The notes under the pieces were generated by a model. It did no database searches. It saw only the letters and a program-made list of their open reading frames with translations, and was not told the DNA's origin. Below, in pieces: positions 57,601 to 64,000 of a stretch of DNA of 64,000 bases. The stretch covers positions 13,246,501 through 13,310,500 of the forward strand of contig CM066916.1 of assembly GCA_033964015.1 (NCBI GenBank), written 5' to 3'. The position numbers were made by a program, and so were the translations under genes. Numbering within the stretch: the stretch's first letter is position 1; each line of letters opens with the position of its first letter. Source of the DNA: Scolanthus callimorphus (lineage: Eukaryota; Cnidaria; Anthozoa; Actiniaria; Edwardsiidae).

Positions 57601-60600
57601 CCATGATCCTTCAGTATTGCCTTACCAAACATCCGTGGAAACCTGGCTTACCTTTCATCCAAAACAAGTTGTTCCTCTTGTGTGAACACATCACTGTCTA
57701 ACGCTTCTGTTGGTGGAGCCTCCACTTCCTCCTCGTCATCCTTCTTCTCCCATTCCCAGGACCACCTACGGGGAGATTTTCCTATGGAGGATGGCCCAGG
57801 CGATGTTTCTTGTTGCTCCTCTGTCTGGCCATTGTCCGAGAGTCTCTGCACTACATCACTTGATTTTACCTTACTAGGAGAAGGGCTACGAGACTTCAAA
57901 TCTCGCTTCCTCTCAGTATCACTTGGAGAATGACTAGTAGACTGCGTGTCTTTCCTGATATGTTTTCTTTTCTTTCCTAAACTTGGAGAACGTGCACCTT
58001 TTCTCCTATCTTTCACTTTCTTTTCTAAACTTTGTGACAGTCTTCCTTTTCTTTTATCGGTCGCTTTCTTGTCTAAGCTTGGAGAACGACTTGGACGCCG
58101 TGTGTCTTTACTTTTATCTGTCGCTTTCTTGTCTAAACTTGGAGAGCGACTTGGATGCCGTGTGCTTTCACTTTTATCTGCCCCTTTTTTGTCTAAACTT
58201 GGAGAACGACTTGGGCGTCGTGTGTCTTTACTTTTATCTGTCGCTTTCTTGTCTAAACTTGGAGAGCGACTTGGACGCCGTGTGCCTTTACTTTCATCTG
58301 TCGCTTTCTTGTCTAAACTTGGAGAACGACTTTGACGTTGTGTGTCTTTCCTTTTATCGGTCGCTTTCTTGTCTAAACTTGGAGAGCGACTTGGACGCCG
58401 TGTGCCTTTACTTTTATCTGTCCCTTTCTTGTCTAAACTTGGAGAACGACTTTGACGTTGTGTGTCTTTTCTTTTATCAGTCGCTTTCTTGTCTAAACTT
58501 GGAGAACGACTTGGACCTCGTGTGTCTTTTCTTTTATCTGTCGTTGTCTTGTCTAAACTTGGGGACCGTGTGGCTTTTCTTTTATCCGTCATTTTCTTTT
58601 CCAAACTTGGAGAACTATTTGGGGGCAGTGTGTCTTTTCTTCTATCCATCTTTTTCCTCTCTACACTTAAAGAATGACTCCCAGACTGCGCATCATTTCT
58701 TCTCTCTTTATTCTTTCTCTCTGCACTTGGGGAACGGCTAGAAGACTGAGAGGTTCTTCTTCTAACCATCTCCCTTCTCTCGGCACTAGGAGAGCGACTA
58801 GAAGACCGTGCACCAAGTCTACCACCCTTCTTCCTATTTGTATCATCACTAGAGGAGCGACTACCGGATCGCGTACGTCTTCGTATATTTCCCTTCCTTA
58901 TCTCGCGTCTGCCTTTTAGACCGTCATTCTCGTTTCTGCTTCCTGCAGGTTGCTGAAGCCTCCTTTCCAACGGCTCAACTTGTTTTTCCTTTGGATGTGT
59001 TCTCAGAGAAGCATCTGAGAGCCTATTAGTGCTTTTGTCTTCTCCTTTGTGTAGCAGCCTTCGCACTTGCGTTACTCTTGGTGACTTCTCTGGAGAGCTG
59101 CTACTGGATGAAGAGGAAGATGAGGAACTTCTTTGTTTCTGATACTTTCTCGTCTGCCTTTCCCTTTCGCGGGACCATCTTTTCTTCCTCTCCCCAGAAG
59201 ATGATCTCCTCCTTCCGTACCTGCTTCTCCACGGTGATCTACTGCGGAATCTCCGTCTATCTCTGTCTCGGTTCTCAATCGAGGATTTCCTTCTTCTTTC
59301 TGGGAGGAACTTCCAGATGTTCTTCTTCGTGTCCTTCGATCTGCTGAACGTGGTTGCCACCTAGGTGATCTCTCGAAGCTCTTTTTTCTAGACAATTCTC
59401 TCTCAGAGGATTTACTTCTTGATCGTTTACTGGAGCGCCGTCTGTTTCGCCTTTCTGAGGAGTCACTCCGGTTAAACCTTTTTGCCTTTTCATCTCTTGA
59501 AGAGGAAGGCTGCCTAAATGACTTTTCATGTTCATGTCCAGTACTCCGTTTCGGTGTTTCCTGACTTTTCTCAGTTACTACATGTATATGCGATTCTAAT
59601 GTTTTTGCAATTTTTTTCTCAATGTCTCTTTCTGGAGCTGTATTTTTGTCATCCGATGGTGTGACCACTTGAGGTGTCTTTTCCTTCCTCTCCTCCTCCT
59701 TTTTAGAAGATTTCTTTTCTGTTTCACCTTTCAGTTCTTGGACATGAGAAAAATAAAAAGTGAATGAAAAAATCTAGGCGAGTTCACGCTCTCAGTGCAT
59801 TATGGGTAATCACTTTAGACCCCGTTCACACGAGACCGGCAAAAAACCGGACCGGGCGATTTTTTTATTTACGCCCACTTCATGGCACTTAGAAATTTTT
59901 AAGGCAAGTTATTGAGAAAAAAGGAAAAAGTATTCATTGTGGTGCGAACCCTCAACCCTGTGCAAATTACCTATTCATAACCCTACTTCTTACACATGAG
60001 CTACGATAGAGTTCGCAGGTCAACATGTTCCTTTTAATTCACTCGTAGAACGAGAATATGTGAATGATAATGAATATTTATACTAGCTAGCCGCCATCTT
60101 GAAGTGGGCGTAAAAAATAAATTCGCCCGGACCGGTACAAATTCTGGTATGGTACTGCCTGTTCATGCGGTACCAGTACAATTCTGGCACGTTTTGCAAC
60201 AGTGTTCACACGGGACCTGGTCCCAAAAAAGCATGCCTAGCCATGTCAAAATCGGTCCGGTACCGCAGGTCCCGTGTGAACGCACGACGGTACCGTACCA
60301 GAATTGTACCGGTCCGGTTTTGTACCGGTCTCGTGTGAACAAGGCCTTAGATTCGTATGGGAAAGGCAAGTCTGGAATCCTCACTAGAATCCACCAACTT
60401 TACAAGTTGTATGAAAAATATGTTTGTAGAAATCAAACACATAGGAACAGATATTTACAGATAAATTCATCACACGACGAGTGAATTCCACGGTAAATTT
60501 CACACGAAATTCGCGACGAGTGCGATATCGTTTTTCAAGTGAAATTTAATGGAATTCACGAGTCGAGTGATGATTTTTTTTGAATCCCATAGCAAAAAGA

Positions 60601-63274
60601 TTTGATATTATTTTAGCGAAATAGTTCGAGCTTTGAACTTTCTTTACGCGCGGGTAACCTGTGTTTTTGTCGAATTCAGCTTTCAACCATTGAATTCCAC
60701 GTTAAATGTCACTCGTGTTTAGCCAATCAACGCGCGTGTAAGAATTGAGCTATATGGGATTCTGACCTGAAATTGATTTGGAATGTTTCTTAACACTAGT
60801 AACACAACGTGGCCAGATGTGAGAAAGCCTATTCCCTAAAATTCTGAATTATTAGTACCCTGAATTTCAGCCATCTAAACAAACTTCACTTTCTAGAGGA
60901 AACGTCTTAATTCACCTCTAGATTGGTTGCCTTTCTCAGTAAGACGTGCACGTAAACGATTTACATGACAACTCATGCTCCCTGCAAGCAAAACACGTGC
61001 AAAAACTCCAAACCAGATAACTGCCACGACTGTAGAAGAATTTGTAAATAAAAACCGGGTTTTACTTGGATGTGACTACATAATTGATAAGAACAGAGCT
61101 GGAAATATATATTTTTTCACTTCACCTGACAATGTCCTAGTCTGGTCGGACATATCTGCACCGTCCACACTACGCCGGCAAATTTGAAAACAGCTAAAAA
61201 ATTTAACGGCTGTGCCTTCCGTCGACACTACACCGGCTAGGTTTCCCACCGAAAACAGAACTTTTCGAAAACGCTACCAAAACTGGATAATAATTTGAAA
61301 ACGGTGGCTACGCGTGACGTCTTGTTGATCATGTGCGAGGAACTTTATGACCGCGGGCAATCTCGTACCGAGAGCCCGTCATCTTTTGGCCAGCGGCAAG
61401 ATTCAGTGTTATTGGATTCACCCACGATATTGATTTGCGCAATCAAAAGCCGTTGCATTCACTGCCACGTGGCGCTTTTGTAGCGGTCTTTGTGGCGGTA
61501 GAAACCAGAAAAGAAACATTCGCATTTTCCCGCGTTTTAAGCCTGGTTTCCATATAGTCTTATCTGTCGTATCTGTCTCATCAGTCGACCGTGAAACGGT
61601 TGACTGATACAACAGATACGACACATAAGACTATATGGAAACTAGGCTTTAAAGCCTTTCTTGCAGGAAAGTCATTGTTCAGTTACCTATAGAGCGGATT
61701 TCAGATGACTGTCATGAGTAATTGGTAATTACTTTGTAATTACTCCTATATGTTTTATTCAGAATTGGTGTAATTACTTTGCGATTGGTTTCATTACAGT
61801 CAGGTGAAAACCGCTCTATACGCATGTTTAATCGCTCCTGACTTTGAAACATAGAACGCCAATTTAACCAAAACGCCAAAAACGCCATGAAGTACCAAAC
61901 TCTGCCATGTGAATTCATAACACTGGATTTTACATAAATTATAGCCCTGATTTATAAATCCTAAAATATCTTCAGATCGGGCTTGTAGAATTTAGTCAAA
62001 CTTCGGTCGCACGTAGGCAATCGGCCAATCTCGAGACACCATAGAGCATTTATCGAAAAAATGTCGGTACAGCCTGGAACTGGGGTGAGAGTAAAAATAG
62101 ACATGTCCCGATTGTCACGTGATACTAACTCCGATCTCCCCAAATTTTGTACTGACATGCATTTCAGTCTATGGGTAGTATGTGTGTTATATTGGCTGCG
62201 CTATCGAAATCAAACTGTTTTTATATAGAGGTTCAAATTTGGTTGGCATGGGTGCAAAATTACTGGGTCGATCCACCTTAAGGTAAATGACTGACTCATC
62301 TATACCTAGGTAAATGACTGACTCGTCTATAGGTAAATGACTGAATCGTCTATAGGTAAATCACTGTATCTTTCACCAGAAATTCCAGAGGGGTGGAGAA
62401 TCATATCTGAAACCCCTTCGGTGGGAGGGGTATGGATAATTTCTGGAATCAAACAATTTCCAAAAAGGCCTGAAATCCATGCAGTTGTACTTATCTTAGT
62501 GGCCGAGAGACACCTTTAACCAAGATATAACTACATGTTGCCCCAGGGTAGTCCATTCAGAGAGGCTATAGCCTCCATGCTATCAATAGGAGCCCTGGGA
62601 ACAACATTGTTCATCACTTACCTGGTGCTGAAGGCGTTACACCCTCCTTCTTCGCAGGGTCCTTTTCACTGCCTTTATCACGCTTACTTTTAGATTTCTT
62701 TTCTTTCTTCTCCTTTTTATGCTTCCTTTTCTTTTTATCTTTTGAATGTTTTTTGTGCTTCTTCTTGTCTTTCTTAGATGAAGATGGGACTGATGATTCA
62801 CTAGGCTCTTTGCTAACTTCATTACTTTTTACACTCTCTTCATCCTTAAGTTCACCATCCTCAATTTCATTGTCTTCATCATTATTGCTGTCCTCATAAT
62901 CACATAAACTCTTGAGTTTGGATGGTTTACTTGGCATAACAATCACACTCTTCAAACTGAAACTTATCTTATCTTTAATGTCTGAAGTACTTCGCTTTGA
63001 CTTTTTGCCACTTTTATGATAAGAATTACTGGAATCTGATATTTTTGCTGCACCTTCAGGTTCAGAAGGTAACGGTTCTGATTCATCATCAGCAGTGATA
63101 CTCAGTTTATCATCTGAGTTCATTCCTTCTAGTCCTAGAATGGCTGCAAGATCTTTCCCTTTATCTGCTGCCTTAGATAGCTGATTTTTGTTTTTGTCAT
63201 CTCCTTTTTTGTTCTCATTGGAACCTAATGGTCTTTTTATTTCATCATCTTCATCTGCAAACATATCAAGAAAG
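54063..63274 (-). CDS. SR-rich SCAF/PHRF1-type nuclear protein, 3' part
   Basis: Exons on -: 62622-63274, 57652-59736, 55705-56896, 54555-54686 and 54063-54167, with GT-AG sites and matching phases; the 5' end lies beyond the right edge. The C-terminus TLLDKLHRQARVEEEVKIVL…ISKDEYKDILRKAVPQ followed by HSIDPERIRHLVKKYVAK resembles the conserved end of the SCAF1/SCAF11/PHRF1 group (LDKLxRQERVxEEVKxxLKPxYxxxEIxKEEYKxILRxAV), linked to RNA polymerase II tail binding and splicing. Before it come a Lys-rich region, a long Arg-Ser domain with 20-residue tandem repeats, a proline run and acidic PEDEPYVPEDEPYVPEE. RING and PHD domains, if present, would be upstream of the window. One base appears missing near 59290-59310, where the frame shifts within the RS domain. 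Confidence 0.78.
54944..55300. repeat. minisatellite of CCCTGTGGAAATTCCAGGG units inside an inverted-repeat frame
   Basis: From about 54985 to 55275 the word TGTGGAAATTCCAGGGTCAA recurs about nine times at 25-40-bp spacing. The array is flanked by CCCCTATCGAGGAAC (about 54947) and TTCCTCGATAGGGG (about 55276), which are inverted relative to each other. It lies in an intron (54687-55704) of the SR-rich gene. Units and spacers are too uneven for a CRISPR array. Confidence 0.8.
55705..56896 (-). CDS. SR-rich gene, proline and acidic exon
   Basis: Runs from DNPLRTKPLLILKKSHNLT to EPEKTKVQ, phase 2 to 0. It contains PPPPPPPRPK near 56420, a QQQQ stretch near 56320, LLGLQLSSTVIPFLDDGPKF, a basic KKKKSEH patch and acidic repeats YVPEDEPYVPEEEEYDPD. 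The likely role is as an interaction region upstream of the conserved C-terminal helix block. Confidence 0.8.
57173..57338. mobile_element. foldback MITE, TGGGCGTAATG family, copy 2
   Basis: ACTTGGGCGTAATGTTGTCT and GATTACGTGGCATTCTCATG pair with the inverse at the right end near 57290-57338. It matches 36020-36186. It lies in the intron 56897-57651 of the SR-rich gene. Confidence 0.75.
57652..59736 (-). CDS. SR-rich gene, Arg-Ser domain exon with 60-bp coding repeats
   Basis: The exon begins with the codon completed as Glu then LKGETEKKSSKKEEERKEK and ends …EEQLVLDE plus AG. The first part is read in one frame to about RRTSGSSSQKE, the rest in a frame one base away (RRRKSSIENRDRDRRRFRSR). 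The length, 2085 nt, is one short of what the flanking phases need. From about 58560 down to 58060 a 60-nt unit encoding SPSLDKKATDKSKDTRRPSR is repeated about nine times. The run of Ser from TCn codons near 59105-59145 adds a short homopolymer. Confidence 0.75.
59818..60349. mobile_element. foldback MITE, GTTCACACGAGACCGG family, copy 2 with nested insert
   Basis: Outer ends CCCCGTTCACACGAGACCGG and CCGGTCTCGTGTGAACAAGG are inverted. Inside, an inner inverted pair (CGGGCGATTTTTTTATTTACG at about 59853 and its partner at about 60105-60128) brackets an unrelated 250-bp block that reads as a second insertion. It lies in the intron 59737-62621. Confidence 0.7.
60475..60725. repeat. inverted GTGAATTCCAC / GTGAAATTT words
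   Basis: GAATTCCACGGTAAATTTCAC and GTGAAATTTAATGGAATTCAC lie about 50 bp apart in opposite orientation, with a related TTGAATTCCACGTTAAATGTC near 60690. Probably a decayed foldback element; intronic in the SR-rich gene. Confidence 0.5.
61541..61648. mobile_element. TTAA-flanked foldback MITE, CCATATAGTC family, best copy
   Basis: GCCTGGTTTCCATATAGTCT and AGACTATATGGAAACTAGGC form long near-perfect arms (a stem of about 50 bp through ATCTGTCGTATCTGT). TTAA is present at 61537-61540 and 61649-61652. It lies in the intron 59737-62621. Confidence 0.85.
61691..61817. mobile_element. TA-target MITE, AGAGCGG family, copy 2
   Basis: Ends AGAGCGGATTTCAGATGACTG and CAGTCAGGTGAAAACCGCTCT with TA on each side; the interior is made of GTAATTAC words. 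Shorter than 41756-42000 but clearly the same family. It lies in the same intron as the preceding MITE. Confidence 0.8.
62622..63274 (-). CDS. SR-rich gene, first visible exon
   Basis: Starts in phase 2 after tttttcag with FLDMFADEDDEIKRPLG and ends at a GTAAGT donor in phase 1 (…VTPSAP). It contains acidic stretches (YEDSNNDEDNEIEDGELKDE) and a long lysine block (KKDKKKHKKHSKDKKKRK) typical of nuclear speckle proteins. Confidence 0.75.
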
Positions 63275-63681
63275 CTGAAAAAGAAAAAAGTGAAAATTTA
63301 TGTAAAGCACTGAATATAAAAGACTTAATAGTAATAATAACTTTATTTAATGAGGGTTACACTTTACACTAATGGTTATTTATTTTTGTTGAAAATTCAT
63401 TCTGGATAATGTTTTCCTTTTAAAAACAATTACATAATATTTTAGTCACAATACACTTGGCCTGTAGCTGATAATTTACAATAAATACACTGCATTTTAA
63501 ATGTTTTTGCAATTGAAATTAGCTGCTTTTTATGTCTGTACATGTAAATGCCATGTTGTCAAAATCTCATTGGTTCTATCTTTATAGATAAATTTCACCT
63601 TTTGCAAAGTTCCTTCGAACTATGAGTTTTGAATAAAACATAAGAAATATTTAAGAGAATTATTTTCAATGTCATCTATAC

Positions 63682-63770
63682 TATGCTAGTTCCTTTAATG
63701 TCCTTATTAGAGTCAAATACCGGTGACACCGGTATTTGACTCTAATAAGGACATTAAAGGAACTAGCATA
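63682..63770. repeat. perfect 44-bp-arm palindrome with one-base centre
   Basis: The left arm 63682-63725 (TATGCTAGTTCCTTTAATGT … ATACCGGTG) and right arm 63727-63770 are exact reverse complements around a single A at 63726. It lies in the intron upstream of the first visible exon of the SR-rich gene. The rest of 63275-64000 shows only a looser inverted pair (about 63895-63945, TTGCATGCAACACGGC and GCCGTGTTCTGTTGCGTGCAA). Confidence 0.95.
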
Positions 63771-64000
63771 CCCACCCATAATGGACTGCTTAAATGCTGC
63801 TTTCTTTCAATTAGAGGCTCAAGAAAAAACTTTCTTAATTTGGTCAGTCAAATACTGCCTAACAAATATGAGAAAGACTGAAAGAATGCCTGTCGATTGC
63901 ATGCAACACGGCTGTGGTAAACAAAACCAAATGTGCAAGGCATTCCTTGCTTTGCCGTGTTCTGTTGCGTGCAAACTCGAAGAACGTTCACGATGGCTCT

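Noticed and set aside
57983..58741. 252-residue + strand frame rich in LSLSCLNLE repeats
   Set aside because: It is the antisense shadow of the tandem Arg-Ser repeats coded on the - strand.

Overview
The window reads as animal nuclear DNA, most likely from an anthozoan cnidarian and perhaps a stony coral. Genes are split by many GT-AG introns, there are no prokaryotic operons, and spacers and introns are packed with small inverted-repeat DNA transposons. The clade call rests mainly on a two-domain arginine kinase, an architecture known from sea anemones, plus general repeat style. It is an inference and no species can be named. Only about a tenth of the sequence is coding.

Layout. Bases 1-14534 hold no gene I can support, only MITE-like elements, a 123-bp tandem duplication and AT-rich spacer. 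A small secreted Ly6/uPAR-like ten-cysteine protein follows on + (two exons, 14535-16282). It converges tail-to-tail with a two-domain arginine kinase on - (25641 down to 16968, eight exons, about 714 residues). The two halves of that gene look like separate genes until one sees that the last exon of domain 1 has a GT donor overlapping an apparent TAA stop, in phase with domain 2. About 3 kb of divergent spacer leads to the largest gene, on + (28672-51231, about 26 exons, about 1360 residues). It is an orphan receptor-like protein with a signal peptide, leucine-rich repeats encoded one per 72-nt exon, a cysteine-rich ectodomain, many membrane segments and a long acidic tail. On - from 63274 to 54063 lies the 3' part of a nuclear SR-rich SCAF/PHRF1-type gene whose 5' end is beyond the right edge.

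The four genes do not form a pathway; this is an ordinary gene neighbourhood. The points most worth a second look are the orphan receptor, the bridge intron and discordant intron positions of the arginine kinase, three single-base frame breaks in otherwise intact exons (each restored by one extra base, which suggests consensus errors), a perfect 44-bp-arm palindrome at 63682-63770, and several MITE families with clear target-site duplications (TTAA, TWA, TA and 9 bp), some nested in one another.
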